Positions 16,177-25,374 of a DNA stretch of 57,447 nucleotides are shown here, in pieces. Origin of the DNA: an uncultured Phascolarctobacterium sp. (GTDB lineage: Bacteria > Bacillota > Negativicutes > Acidaminococcales > Acidaminococcaceae). The translations under genes and the position numbers were made by a program. Below the pieces are notes generated by a model. The model was not told where the DNA came from. It made no database searches and worked only from the letters and a program-made list of their open reading frames with translations. The stretch covers positions 1 to 57,447 of the forward strand of contig CASFJU010000005.1 in NCBI GenBank assembly GCA_949295115.1. The letters are read 5' to 3'. Position 1 is the stretch's first letter. Each line of letters opens with the position of its first letter.

Positions 16177-17505
16177 ATCGACAGTCACGTGGCGGACTTA
16201 TTAAAGATTGCAGCCGCCCTTTTAATTACAGGTTTAAACGCATTTTTTGTAGTGTCGGAATACGCGCTGGTAAGCATGCGCCCGGCACGCCTTGAAGAAA
16301 TGATTGCCGCAGGCAACAGCACTGCGGAGCTGGTTTTAAAAATGACGCAGAAGCGCGACACGTATTTAAGCGCCATTCAGCTGGGCATAACGGCGTCGTC
16401 GCTGATTCTTGGCTGGTTCTGCGGTCCGCTTTTAGCGGGGCTTATGGCAGACTGGTTCGACCTTATCGGCGAACACTGGTATGACGACGGCGTGGTTGTA
16501 CTGTGTACGTTTTTGCTGATTGTGTTTGTGCATGTGGTATTCGGCGAGCTGGTGCCGCGTGTTATCAGCCTTGGGCATGTGGAACGCGCCGCCATGGCGA
16601 TTGCCTACCCGCTGATTTTCTTCCATTATTTGATGTACCCGTTGGTAATCTTTTTCAACGCAGCATCGCACGCGGTGCTGAAGCTTTTGAAAATGGACAA
16701 GGTGCCGGTGGAGGATATAAGCCGCAGCGAAGAAGAACTGCGCATGATTGTAAGCGCCAGTGAGCGCGGCGGTAAGCTTGACCATATGGAAAGCCGCCTG
16801 CTGGACAACGTGTTTGACTTTGCCGACCGCGTTGCGCGCGAGGTAATGGTGCCGCGTCAGGACATGGTGTGCCTGTATGCGGAGGACAGCTTTGAAAAGA
16901 ACATCCAGAAGGTAATGGCAACGCGCCATACGCGCTACCCGCTGTGCGAGGAGGATAAGGACCATGTGTTGGGCGTTATCCATGTGCGCAGTTTGCTGAA
17001 TATTTCCGACGACGAAAAGGCAACTTTTGACATCCGCTCGCGTATGAACGCGCTGACGGTTGTGCCGGAGAGCATGGAAATAAGCAAGGTATTGCAGACG
17101 ATGCAGCAAAAGCGCGTGCAGCTATGCGTTGTTGCTGATGAGTACGGCGGCACGGCAGGCCTTGTAACAATGGAAGATTTGCTGGAGGAAATTGTAGGCG
17201 ACATTCAGGACGAGCACGACGAGGAGAAGGAAGAAGAAGTTGTGCACCGCGCCGACGGCACCTACGAATTTGCCGGCATTGTGCTTTTGGACGATATTCA
17301 GGACTTTTTGCATATTAAATTTGAAGAACCGGAAGAAGATACTATCGGCGGTCTGGTATTCGGGCTGTTGGAGCGCAAGCCGGAAATCGGCGATAAGATT
17401 GAGGTTGACGGCTGGAGCTTTGAAGTGCTGCGCACGGAGGGCTTCCGCGTGACGCGCGTGCGTGCCAGCAAGCTGCCGGAAGTGCCGGTTTATGCGGATG
17501 AATAA
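16177..17505 (+). CDS. CorC/HlyC-type (CNNM-like) membrane protein with CBS domains
   Basis: DUF21 membrane domain: helices at about residues 8-30, 60-85, 100-125 and 130-155, starting LLKIAAALLITGLNAFFVVSEYALVSMRPARLEEM. It is followed by a CBS pair (about 205-330, including EVMVPRQDMV and DEYGGTAGLVTMEDLLEEIVGDIQDE) and a C-terminal CorC/HlyC domain. The family is implicated in magnesium or cobalt efflux. The only standard in-frame start is GTG at 16189, 21 nt from the SD GGGAG at 16163-16167. The ATC at 16177 sits 9 nt from that SD and is used here as a tentative start. A stop at 16168 bounds the frame. Confidence 0.88.
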   Translation: MDSHVADLLKIAAALLITGLNAFFVVSEYALVSMRPARLEEMIAAGNSTAELVLKMTQKRDTYLSAIQLGITASSLILGWFCGPLLAGLMADWFDLIGEHWYDDGVVVLCTFLLIVFVHVVFGELVPRVISLGHVERAAMAIAYPLIFFHYLMYPLVIFFNAASHAVLKLLKMDKVPVEDISRSEEELRMIVSASERGGKLDHMESRLLDNVFDFADRVAREVMVPRQDMVCLYAEDSFEKNIQKVMATRHTRYPLCEEDKDHVLGVIHVRSLLNISDDEKATFDIRSRMNALTVVPESMEISKVLQTMQQKRVQLCVVADEYGGTAGLVTMEDLLEEIVGDIQDEHDEEKEEEVVHRADGTYEFAGIVLLDDIQDFLHIKFEEPEEDTIGGLVFGLLERKPEIGDKIEVDGWSFEVLRTEGFRVTRVRASKLPEVPVYADE

Positions 17506-17507
17506 AA

Positions 17508-18242
17508 ATGACTGACAAGGGTTTCAGCGACGAAGCGATTATTTTAAAAGTTAAAAACTGGCAGACTGCGGATAAGTACGCAGTCTGCTTTTCGCGCGCA
17601 CACGGCAAGGTTACGTTTCTGGCTTACGGGGCGCGCTATGCGCGGACTAACGGCGGCAGGCTGATTCAGCCGTTTGCGGTGCTGGACATTAATTTTTTTG
17701 GCGGCAAAAAGCTGGACACTTTAAAAAGCTGCGAGCTTATCAGTTACCCGGCGCAGTTTAATTTGCAGCAGATGGCTTATGCCGGGCTGATTGCCGAAGT
17801 GACGGAGCATTTAAGCGAGGAGCATCAGCAGCAAGAGGAAGTGTACGAGCTGCTTTTGGAAACGCGCGAGGTGCTGATGCAGCGCAACCCACGCCTTGTG
17901 GCGCTGTCGTTCATCGTTAAGCTGCTGTTTTTAACGGGCATCCTGCCGCAGTACCAGACCTGCGTCAACTGCGGTAAACCGGCGGACGGCGACGCGCATT
18001 TTTCCGTCGTACAGGGCGGCTTAATCTGCGGCGATTGCCACGGCGGCGAGGAATTACCGTTCAGCCGTGAGGCGCAGGAATTTTTAACGGAGCTTTTAAC
18101 GCTGGATTTTAAGAACCCGCAGCCGTTTAAGGTGCGCGGCGGTACGCTGATGGAGCTGGAAAAAATTTTGCAGCGCTTTATTGTGTACCAGACGGATAAG
18201 CCTTTAAAGAGTTTGGACTTTTTAAGCCAGACCGGTGTTTAA
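17508..18242 (+). CDS. recO: DNA repair protein RecO
   Basis: The 244-aa product has the RecO layout. An N-terminal OB fold (DEAIILKVKNWQTADKYAVCF ... GARYARTNGGRLIQPF) is followed by a helical domain. That domain contains a zinc-finger-like CVNCGK ... ICGDCHGG set of four cysteines at about 146-175. RecO loads RecA with RecR in RecF-pathway gap repair. The start lies 2 nt after the CorC-like stop with no good SD, so translation is probably coupled. Confidence 0.94.
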   Translation: MTDKGFSDEAIILKVKNWQTADKYAVCFSRAHGKVTFLAYGARYARTNGGRLIQPFAVLDINFFGGKKLDTLKSCELISYPAQFNLQQMAYAGLIAEVTEHLSEEHQQQEEVYELLLETREVLMQRNPRLVALSFIVKLLFLTGILPQYQTCVNCGKPADGDAHFSVVQGGLICGDCHGGEELPFSREAQEFLTELLTLDFKNPQPFKVRGGTLMELEKILQRFIVYQTDKPLKSLDFLSQTGV

Positions 18243-18245
18243 GCA

Positions 18246-18274
18246 TTGACAAACGCCGTGTTATTTGCTATATT
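18246..18274 (+). promoter_or_regulatory. Promoter of the glyQS T-box transcript
   Basis: TTGACA (18246-18251) and TATATT (18269-18274) are 17 bp apart. Transcription should begin near 18281, just before the T-box leader. Confidence 0.8.
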
Positions 18275-18280
18275 TTTGGG

Positions 18281-18484
18281 TAAGCAATGATAAGGAGTAG
18301 TAACCGCGTATTTCAGCGAGCCGGGACGGTGCAAGCCGGCGCAGGCGGTGAAGGCACCTTGGAGCATAAATTTTATAAACATCGAGGCGGGCTGCAGTTT
18401 TGCGGCCAAGCAGGGTGGAACCGCGGAGACTATGCCTCCGTCCCTGTAACTATTTTGTTACAGAGACGGGGGCTTTCGTTTTTG
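18281..18484 (+). promoter_or_regulatory. Glycyl T-box riboswitch
   Basis: The leader contains the invariant T-box AGGGTGGAACCGCG (18412-18425). Its UGGA bulge would pair with a tRNA 3' end whose discriminator is U, as in tRNA-Gly. Stem I is short. AAGG (18292-18295) pairs with CCTT (18357-18360). The specifier loop has AGTA on the 5' side and GAA-GGC-A on the 3' side, giving the specifier codon GGC (Gly) at 18353-18355. The competing terminator lies at 18435-18484. Uncharged tRNA-Gly should stabilise the antiterminator and turn glyQS on. Confidence 0.93.
18435..18484 (+). terminator. T-box attenuator terminator
   Basis: CCTCCGTCCCTGTAAC pairs with GTTACAGAGACGGGGG around a TATTTT loop, then CTTTCGTTTTT follows. 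The 5' strand of this stem lies just after the T-box sequence, as expected for an attenuator. Confidence 0.88.
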
Positions 18485-18509
18485 TAACAGCCAATACAGG
18501 AGGGATACT

Positions 18510-19388
18510 ATGGATTTTCAGACAATTATTTTGAAACTGCAAAAATTCTGGGGCGCACAAAACTGTATTTTAACCCAGCCCTATGATATTGAAAAAGGTG
18601 CAGGCACCATGAACCCGCGCACGTTTTTGCGCGTACTTGGCCCTGAACCCTGGCGCGTGGCTTACGTTGAGCCGAGCCGCCGCCCGGCAGACGGACGCTA
18701 CGGTGACAACCCGAACCGTCTGTTCCAGCATCATCAGTTCCAGGTAATCATTAAACCGTCGCCTGACAACATTCAGGAGCTGTATCTGCAAAGCCTTGCT
18801 GAACTCGGCATCCATCAGGATGAACATGACATCCGCTTTGTAGAAGACAACTGGGAATCCCCGACGCTGGGCGCATGGGGGCTTGGCTGGGAAGTTTGGC
18901 TGGATGGCATGGAAATTACCCAGTTCACTTACTTCCAGCAGGTTGGCAGCATCGACGTTAAGCCTGTCAGCGTAGAAATTACGTATGGTTTGGAACGCCT
19001 TGCCATGTACATTCAGGGCGTGGAAAACGTATTCGATATTCAGTGGGTGGAAGGCGTTACCTACGGCGATGTATTCCATACCAATGAAGTTGAACAATCC
19101 TACTACAACTTTGAAGTAGCCGATACCGATTTACTGTTTGATTTGTTTGATAAATACGAAGCCGAAGCAAAACGCGTCATCGCGCTCGGTTATATCCGCC
19201 CGGCGTACGATTACGTTTTGAAATGCTCGCATACCTTCAACCTGCTCGATTCGCGCGGAGCCATCAGCGTAAGCGAAAGAACGGCGTTTATTGCCCGTGT
19301 GCGCGCCATGGCAAGGCTGTGTGCGGCTGCGTATGTTGAACAAAGGGAGAAGCTGGGCTTCCCGATGCTGAAAGGGGAGAATTTATAA
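18510..19388 (+). CDS. glyQ: Glycine--tRNA ligase alpha subunit
   Basis: This is the catalytic subunit of the tetrameric alpha2-beta2 bacterial glycyl-tRNA synthetase. Characteristic class II segments are visible: [20 protein letters not shown] at the N-terminus, then [19 protein letters not shown], and [17 protein letters not shown]. The 292-aa length is normal. SD CAGGAGGG precedes the ATG. It is controlled by the T-box leader upstream, and its stop overlaps the glyS start by one base. Confidence 0.98.
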   Translation: MDFQTIILKLQKFWGAQNCILTQPYDIEKGAGTMNPRTFLRVLGPEPWRVAYVEPSRRPADGRYGDNPNRLFQHHQFQVIIKPSPDNIQELYLQSLAELGIHQDEHDIRFVEDNWESPTLGAWGLGWEVWLDGMEITQFTYFQQVGSIDVKPVSVEITYGLERLAMYIQGVENVFDIQWVEGVTYGDVFHTNEVEQSYYNFEVADTDLLFDLFDKYEAEAKRVIALGYIRPAYDYVLKCSHTFNLLDSRGAISVSERTAFIARVRAMARLCAAAYVEQREKLGFPMLKGENL

Positions 19389-21535
19389 TGGAAAAATTAT
19401 TGTTTGAAATTGGCACAGAAGAAATTCCAGCAAAGTTTATGCCCGGCATTTTAAAACAGCTTAAAGAGCTTGCCGCAGCCAAAATGCAGGAGCTGCGCAT
19501 TCCGTTTGAAGATATTACCGTTTACGGCACTCCCCGCCGCATGGCGTTTGTTGCTGGCGGCGTTGCGGAAACCCAGGCCGACGTTGTTGTCGAAGCCAAA
19601 GGCCCTTCCGTGCAGATTGCCTATGTAAGCGGCGCGCCGAGCAAAGCGGCTCAGGGCTTTGCCCGCGGCCAGGGCGTTGACGTTAACGACCTTGTTGTAC
19701 GCGATAATTACGTTTACGCCGTTAAACATCTGGCAGGCCAGCCGGTTATTGACCTGCTGCCTGGTCTTTTGATGGACATTTTAACTTCTCTTTCCTTCCC
19801 CAAAACCATGCGCTGGGCGGATTACGACTTCCGTTTTGTACGTCCTATCCGCTGGATGGTGGCACTGTTCGGCGAGCAGGTTGTGCCGGTGGAAATCTGC
19901 GGCGTAATGAGCGGCAAATATTCCATGGGGCACCGCTTCATGCAGCAGTCCCTTAAAGACGCTGCCGAAAGCCAGGGGCTTATCAGCGCTGCGCTGACCA
20001 AAATGGGCAACAAAGTTTATTCCGCTTTGGCGGGAGTAAAAGGCGCTGTGGAAATTCCGTCTGCCGGCGACTACAAAAAAGTTATGTACGATAACTTTGT
20101 AATGGTTGACCAGGACGAACGCCGCGCGCTGATTTTGCAGCAGATTAAAGATTTGGCTGCGCAGAACGGCGGCGAAGCCGAAATTAACGAAGACCTTTTA
20201 GAAGAAGTAAACTACCTTGTTGAATGGCCGACCGCATTGTGCGGCAAGTTTGAAGAAAAATTCCTGCGACTGCCGAAGGAATGCATTATCACCCCGATGC
20301 GTGAGCATCAGAGATACTTCCCAGTGCTGGATGAGGACGGCAATTTGCTGAACAAGTTTATTACCGTGCGCAACGGCGGCAGCGAACACCTTGACATTGT
20401 AACCCACGGCAACGAGCGCGTTCTGCGTGCGCGTTTGAGCGACGCCGAGTTCTTCTTTAACGAAGACCGCAAACAGAAACTGGCAGACCGTCTGGAAAAA
20501 CTGAAAACCGTTTCCTTCCAGGAAGGTTTGGGCAATATGTACGATAAGAGCGAGCGCCTTGTTAAAATGGCAGAAATGCTGCGCTATGCGATTGAAGCAC
20601 AGGTGGACGAGGACGCACTGCGCCGCACCGCACTGCTTTGCAAAACCGACCTTGTTACCGGCATGGTAATTGAATTTACCGAACTGCAGGGCGTAATGGG
20701 CCGCGAATATGCTTTGCTGGACGGCGAAAAACCGGAAGTTGCAGCCGGCATTTACGAACATTACCTGCCGCGCTTTGCAGGCGATGAACTGCCGAAAACC
20801 GTTATCGGCCGCATCGTAGGCATCGGCGATAAACTGGACAACATCTGTGCAACCTTCAGCCGCGGGCTGGCGCCGACCGGTTCTCAGGACCCGTACGCAT
20901 TGCGTCGTCAGGCACTGGGCATTATCAACATCCTGCTGGACGCAAATTACCATATTTCGCTGGGCAAGGTTATTGCCGGTGCGCTGTATCTGCTGGACAT
21001 CAAACCGGAAGAAACCGGCAAACTCGTACCGCAGATTCTGGACTTCTTTAAACAGCGTTTGAGAAACCTTTTGATGGAACAGGGCATCCGTTACGACGTT
21101 ATCGACGCCGTATTTGCGGATAAACGCTGCGACGACGTTGTGGAAATCGCAGCACGCTGCCAGGCACTGGCTGCTTATGTGGAAGCAGGCAGCGCCGAAC
21201 CGCTGGTACAGGTTTCCGTGCGCGTAAGCAATCTGTGCAAAAAGATTGAAAAAGAAGTTGCCATCAGCGCAGGGCTGTTTAAACACGAAAGCGAAAGCGA
21301 ACTGCAAAAAGTTGTGGCAGCAGTCAACAAAGAAATCATCCCCGAAATGGTTTTGTTTGACTACGCAGCCGTTTTGAAAGCCGCAGAAAAAGTTATCGAA
21401 CCGGTTAACACCTTCTTTGATAACGTAATGGTTATGGACGAAGACGAAAACGTTAAACATAACCGTCTGGCGCTTCTGGACGAAGTCCGCAGCGTAGTCA
21501 ACGCCGTCGGCGATTTGAGCTTGCTGGTGTTGTAA
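19388..21535 (+). CDS. glyS: Glycine--tRNA ligase beta subunit
   Basis: The 715-aa product opens with the family signature KLLFEIGTEEIPAKFMPG. It contains the HD-like and anticodon-binding regions expected for the beta subunit (LAPTGSQDPYALRRQALGI near residue 495-513). It forms the tRNA-binding part of GlyQS. It is slightly longer than the usual 690 residues. A terminator follows. Translational coupling with glyQ (TAATG) ensures matched synthesis. Confidence 0.98.
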   Translation: MEKLLFEIGTEEIPAKFMPGILKQLKELAAAKMQELRIPFEDITVYGTPRRMAFVAGGVAETQADVVVEAKGPSVQIAYVSGAPSKAAQGFARGQGVDVNDLVVRDNYVYAVKHLAGQPVIDLLPGLLMDILTSLSFPKTMRWADYDFRFVRPIRWMVALFGEQVVPVEICGVMSGKYSMGHRFMQQSLKDAAESQGLISAALTKMGNKVYSALAGVKGAVEIPSAGDYKKVMYDNFVMVDQDERRALILQQIKDLAAQNGGEAEINEDLLEEVNYLVEWPTALCGKFEEKFLRLPKECIITPMREHQRYFPVLDEDGNLLNKFITVRNGGSEHLDIVTHGNERVLRARLSDAEFFFNEDRKQKLADRLEKLKTVSFQEGLGNMYDKSERLVKMAEMLRYAIEAQVDEDALRRTALLCKTDLVTGMVIEFTELQGVMGREYALLDGEKPEVAAGIYEHYLPRFAGDELPKTVIGRIVGIGDKLDNICATFSRGLAPTGSQDPYALRRQALGIINILLDANYHISLGKVIAGALYLLDIKPEETGKLVPQILDFFKQRLRNLLMEQGIRYDVIDAVFADKRCDDVVEIAARCQALAAYVEAGSAEPLVQVSVRVSNLCKKIEKEVAISAGLFKHESESELQKVVAAVNKEIIPEMVLFDYAAVLKAAEKVIEPVNTFFDNVMVMDEDENVKHNRLALLDEVRSVVNAVGDLSLLVL

Positions 21536-21550
21536 AAGAAAATTATTAAT

Positions 21551-21590
21551 AATAAGCGTGGGTTTTTAAACCTGCGCTTATTTGTTTTAT
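21551..21590 (+). terminator. Terminator of glyQS
   Basis: The near-perfect stem AATAAGCGTGGGTTT / AAACCTGCGCTTATT is followed by TGTTTTA. Confidence 0.8.
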
Positions 21591-21666
21591 GGTATTTGCC
21601 TATGGTAAAATAAATACAGGCTGTTTTGTAATTTATGTTTAAATTTGTTTGGCGAAGGGGTTGTTT

Positions 21667-23292
21667 GTGATGATGATTGAGCGCTATAAGCGCGATTTGA
21701 TTAAAGAGTTCCGCAATTATGACAAGATGATGCTGATGAAGGACTTAATGGCGGGGTTGACGGTAACGGCGGTGGCTATTCCGCTGGCGCTGGCATTTGG
21801 CGTTGGCAGCGGCGCAACGGCGGCTTCCGGTCTTGTTACGGCAATTATCGCGGGTGTAATTATCAGCGCGCTGGGCGGAGCGTATTTCCAGATTTCCGGC
21901 CCGACTGGCGCGATGGCGGCGATTTTGATGTCCATTATTGCGCAGTACGATTTGCAGGGCGTGTTTGTGGCGACGGTTATGGCTGGCATTATCCTTGTCA
22001 TCGCAGGCGTGCTGCACCTTGGCAAGCTGATATCTTTCATCCCGATGCCGGTAATCAGCGGCTTTACCTCCGGCATTGCCGTTATTATCGCCATGGGGCA
22101 GATTGATAACTTTTTTGGCGTTAAGTCGGTTGGCAGCAGCGTTACCGAAAAATTTTTGAGCTATTTTGAACTGGGATTTGAGCCGAATATGACGGCGGTG
22201 GGCATTGGCGTGTTTGTTATGCTGATGATGCTGCTGTTCCCGATAAAATACAGCAAATTTATACCAAGCTCGCTGTTTGCAATTATTGTGGCGACGGCGG
22301 CGAATATTGCGCTGAACCTTGATGTGGCAGTGGTTGGCGAGATTCCGGCGACGCTGCTTTTGGATGACCGTTTGCAGCTTGCTTCGCTGTTGGATTTCCG
22401 TACTGTCATCGGACTTTTAGCGCCTGCTGTCAGTATCGCCGTTCTGGCGATGATTGAAAGCTTACTTTGCGGTGCTACGGCTTCGCGCATGACGGGTGCG
22501 CGTCTGGACAGCAACCGTGAACTTGTGGCACAGGGCGTTGGCAATATCATTGTGCCGTTTTTCGGCGGCATCCCGGCGACGGCGGCAATTGCCCGTACCA
22601 GCGTGGCGGTAAAATCGGGTGCTGTAACTCGTATGACAGGCATTTTCCACGCGCTGGGCATTTTGCTGGCGATGTTTGTGCTGGCGCCGGTAATGAGCCA
22701 AATTCCGCTGGCAGCGCTGGCAGGCGTTTTGATGGTTGTATCGTGGCGCATGAACGAATGGGTGACGATTAACTTTATTTTAAAGGGCAAGTTTAAAGGC
22801 GCAATTTTAAAATTTGTGGTGACGATGCTGACGACGATTATCGTGGACCTGACGACGGCGATTATGATTGGCGTTATCATCGGGCTGGTGCTGCAGGCCG
22901 TGCGTTTTTCGCACCTGCGCATTACTTACGACGAAATTGACCCGCAGCGCCTGCACGAAGAAGCAGAGAACCTGCCGGAGGACGGGCTTGTATGCTATAT
23001 CAACGGGCCGATTGTGTTTGCCAATACAGAACGTCTTGAGGAAATACCCAAAAAGGCCAAACGTTACGGCTATGTGTATTTTTCCATGCGCGGCGTGCCG
23101 GATATCGACATCAGTGGCGTGCAGGAATTTGCCAAAATTGTGCAGGAAATGAAGGACACCGGCAAAAAGATTTACCTGTGCAGCTTGCAGGATGAGGCGA
23201 TGGAAATGCTGAAACGCGGCGGCGTGTACAAAATGATTGGGCAGGACGCCGTTTACTGGAGCGTGGAGCGCGCCCTGCTGGACAGGCATTAA
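21667..23292 (+). CDS. SulP family inorganic anion transporter with STAS domain
   Basis: This multi-pass SLC26/SulP permease has about 10-12 hydrophobic helices (DLMAGLTVTAVAIPLALAFG first; QISGPTGAMAAILMSII is the conserved substrate-site segment). A C-terminal cytoplasmic STAS domain follows (about 435-535, LVCYINGPIVFANTERLEE ... DIDISGVQEF). Family members carry sulfate, bicarbonate or dicarboxylates; the substrate is not predictable. The start is taken as GTG at 21667, 7 nt after AGGGG; ATG at 21670 is the alternative. It probably forms a unit with the nuclease gene 20 nt downstream. Confidence 0.93.
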   Translation: MMMIERYKRDLIKEFRNYDKMMLMKDLMAGLTVTAVAIPLALAFGVGSGATAASGLVTAIIAGVIISALGGAYFQISGPTGAMAAILMSIIAQYDLQGVFVATVMAGIILVIAGVLHLGKLISFIPMPVISGFTSGIAVIIAMGQIDNFFGVKSVGSSVTEKFLSYFELGFEPNMTAVGIGVFVMLMMLLFPIKYSKFIPSSLFAIIVATAANIALNLDVAVVGEIPATLLLDDRLQLASLLDFRTVIGLLAPAVSIAVLAMIESLLCGATASRMTGARLDSNRELVAQGVGNIIVPFFGGIPATAAIARTSVAVKSGAVTRMTGIFHALGILLAMFVLAPVMSQIPLAALAGVLMVVSWRMNEWVTINFILKGKFKGAILKFVVTMLTTIIVDLTTAIMIGVIIGLVLQAVRFSHLRITYDEIDPQRLHEEAENLPEDGLVCYINGPIVFANTERLEEIPKKAKRYGYVYFSMRGVPDIDISGVQEFAKIVQEMKDTGKKIYLCSLQDEAMEMLKRGGVYKMIGQDAVYWSVERALLDRH

Positions 23293-23312
23293 GCAGATAA
23301 AGAGGGAGAACA

Positions 23313-23930
23313 ATGCGTAATTATTTAGTAGTTGACTTTGAATTTACAACATATACCAAACCCGTGGGGCGCCCGCGCGGATTTTTCTCCGAAATTATTG
23401 AGATTGGCGCGGTTTTACTGAAGGGCGAGGCATTGGAACAGGCGGCGAAGATACAGGATTTTGTAAAGCCGCATTTTTATCCCAAACAGGCCAAGGACAG
23501 CATGGATTTTTGTATGATTACCGAAAAGGACATGAAAAAGGGCATTGAATATCCGGAGATGGTGCAAAAACTGGCGGCTGTTTATGAAGCGGGTACGACG
23601 TATTTTGTGGCGTGGGGCACGGAGGATTACAAGGTTTTAAACACCGGCTGCGAGCGACACAAGATAGAAAACCCGGTGCAGTTTGAGGATTACCTTGATT
23701 TGGCGGAAGCCTACAAACTGTGGAAGGGCGACGAGCTGACGACAGGGCTTAAGCGTGCAACCGAGGAGCAGGAGGTTGACACGGCAGGGCTGTGGCACAC
23801 TGCGTATGACGATGCCGCCAACACCGGCAAACTGCTAAAAAAGATGCTGGAAAAAGGTTGGACACCTGAATTATACTTTGAACAAAAAGCTGCGTACGAA
23901 GCTGAAAAAGCGGAACATCATAAAAAATAA
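23313..23930 (+). CDS. DEDDh 3'-5' exonuclease (KapD/ERI-1-like)
   Basis: The 205-aa product begins LVVDFEFTTY, giving the Asp8-x-Glu10 pair of ExoI. FSEIIEIGAV and a late HTAYDDAANT (His and Asp of ExoIII) complete the DEDDh set. The match is to the KapD branch of RNase T/DnaQ-like nucleases; B. subtilis KapD is known as an inhibitor of the KinA sporulation pathway. Its substrate here is unknown. It follows the SulP gene by 20 nt with SD AGAGGGAG. Confidence 0.88.
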   Translation: MRNYLVVDFEFTTYTKPVGRPRGFFSEIIEIGAVLLKGEALEQAAKIQDFVKPHFYPKQAKDSMDFCMITEKDMKKGIEYPEMVQKLAAVYEAGTTYFVAWGTEDYKVLNTGCERHKIENPVQFEDYLDLAEAYKLWKGDELTTGLKRATEEQEVDTAGLWHTAYDDAANTGKLLKKMLEKGWTPELYFEQKAAYEAEKAEHHKK

Positions 23931-23954
23931 AAAAATGTAGTTACCCAAAACTTA

Positions 23955-23993
23955 CCACAAAAATTGCTGATAATTTGATTTTTGTGGTATAAT
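23955..23993 (+). promoter_or_regulatory. miaB operon promoter with overlapping inverted repeat
   Basis: TTGCTG (23964-23969) and TATAAT (23988-23993) are 18 bp apart. A perfect 10-bp inverted repeat, CCACAAAAAT (23955-23964) and ATTTTTGTGG (23978-23987), brackets the -35 and fills the spacer. It could be an operator, or a weak terminator of the upstream gene. Confidence 0.6.
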
Positions 23994-24021
23994 TTATTAT
24001 TAGAGATTTTTGGAGGTAAGT

Positions 24022-25374
24022 ATGGTTTTAGATAAAGATTTGGCGCAGCCGGGCGCGGGCAAAACTTATTTTGTGCTTAACTACGGCTGCCAGATGAACG
24101 AGAGCGACGCCGAGCATTATGCAGGCCAGCTAGAGGATTTGGGGTATGCCAAAGCCGCTGATTTCCACGATGCCGACGTTATCGTCGTCAACACCTGCTG
24201 CGTGCGCGAGAGTGCGGAAAAACGCATTTTGGGCAAAATCGGCGAGCTGAAGCGCGTGAAGGAAAACCATCCGGGGCAGATTATTTGCGTGGCTGGCTGC
24301 ATGGCGCAGAAAGACGGCGAGAAGCTGATCAAAAAGCATCCGCAGATTGATTTGCTTTTGGGCACGGCGCATGTCAACAGTTTTAAAGAAATTTTGGTCG
24401 ACTTTATCGTCGATAAGGGCGGTCGCGTTTATGACGATATGGCAATACCTGACAGCGAGTTTGAGGGCAACCGTGTGCGCCAGAGCGGTTTTTCGGCGTG
24501 GATACCTATTATGTACGGCTGCAACAATTTCTGCACTTACTGCATTGTGCCGTATGTGCGCGGGCGTGAGCGCAGCCGCAGCATTGAAAACATTGTTGAG
24601 GAAGTTGAGCAGGCTGTTGCCAAAGGCTACAAGGAGTTTACGCTGCTGGGGCAGAACGTAAATTCATACGGCAAGGATTTTGGCGAGAAGGGCATGTTTG
24701 CCAAGCTTCTGCGTCGCGTGAACGAAGTGTCGGGCGTGGAACGCATACGTTATATGACGAGCCATCCGCGCGATATGGGCGAGGACGTTATCCGCGCCGT
24801 GGCGGAATGTGAGCATGTGTGCGAGAATTTCCATATTCCGTTTCAGGCGGGCAGCAGCCGCATTTTAAAACTGATGAACCGCGGTTACACGCGCGAGCAG
24901 TACCTTGAGCTGGTGGCGATGATCCGCCACTATGTGCCGGAAGCCGCGATTACGACCGATATTATTGTGGGCTTCCCCGGTGAAACGGAGGAAGATTTTG
25001 AAGACACGCTGTCGCTGGTAAAAGAGGTCGGCTTTGACGCCGCTTACACTTTTATTTACAGCAAGCGCAGCGGTACGCCGGCTGCCAAAATGGACGGGCA
25101 GGTGCCGCTGGACGTTAAAAAAGCGCGTCTGAACCGTTTGATGGAAGCGCAGAACGTAAACAGCCTTGCCCGCAACAAAGAAATGGTTGGCAAAACCTAC
25201 GAGGTGCTGGCCGAAGGGCCGAGCCAGAACAATGCGGGCGTGTGGTGCGGCAGGACGCGTACCAACAAACTGGTTCTGTGGCCGACGGAAGGACGCGAAT
25301 TTACTGCGGGGCAGAAGGTTAATGTTAAAATCTGCGCCGCGCAGACATGGCTTGTGAAAGGACAGGCAGAATAA
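24022..25374 (+). CDS. miaB: tRNA-2-methylthio-N6-dimethylallyladenosine synthase MiaB
   Basis: This radical SAM methylthiotransferase converts i6A37 of tRNA to ms2i6A37. The auxiliary iron-sulfur cysteines are Cys23 (YGCQMNESD), Cys59 (NTCCVRESAE) and Cys93 (AGCMAQ). The radical SAM cluster is Cys167, Cys171 and Cys174 (CNNFCTYC). A TRAM domain ends the 450-aa protein. The ATG at 24022 lies after SD TGGAGGT. It acts after MiaA, whose gene is the last in this operon. Its stop overlaps mutS by one base. Confidence 0.97.
   Translation: MVLDKDLAQPGAGKTYFVLNYGCQMNESDAEHYAGQLEDLGYAKAADFHDADVIVVNTCCVRESAEKRILGKIGELKRVKENHPGQIICVAGCMAQKDGEKLIKKHPQIDLLLGTAHVNSFKEILVDFIVDKGGRVYDDMAIPDSEFEGNRVRQSGFSAWIPIMYGCNNFCTYCIVPYVRGRERSRSIENIVEEVEQAVAKGYKEFTLLGQNVNSYGKDFGEKGMFAKLLRRVNEVSGVERIRYMTSHPRDMGEDVIRAVAECEHVCENFHIPFQAGSSRILKLMNRGYTREQYLELVAMIRHYVPEAAITTDIIVGFPGETEEDFEDTLSLVKEVGFDAAYTFIYSKRSGTPAAKMDGQVPLDVKKARLNRLMEAQNVNSLARNKEMVGKTYEVLAEGPSQNNAGVWCGRTRTNKLVLWPTEGREFTAGQKVNVKICAAQTWLVKGQAE

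Noticed and set aside
20198..21460. A 420-codon open frame on the minus strand
   Set aside because: It mirrors glyS, is rich in Phe, Cys and His, and matches nothing. It is a shadow of the GC-skewed coding strand.
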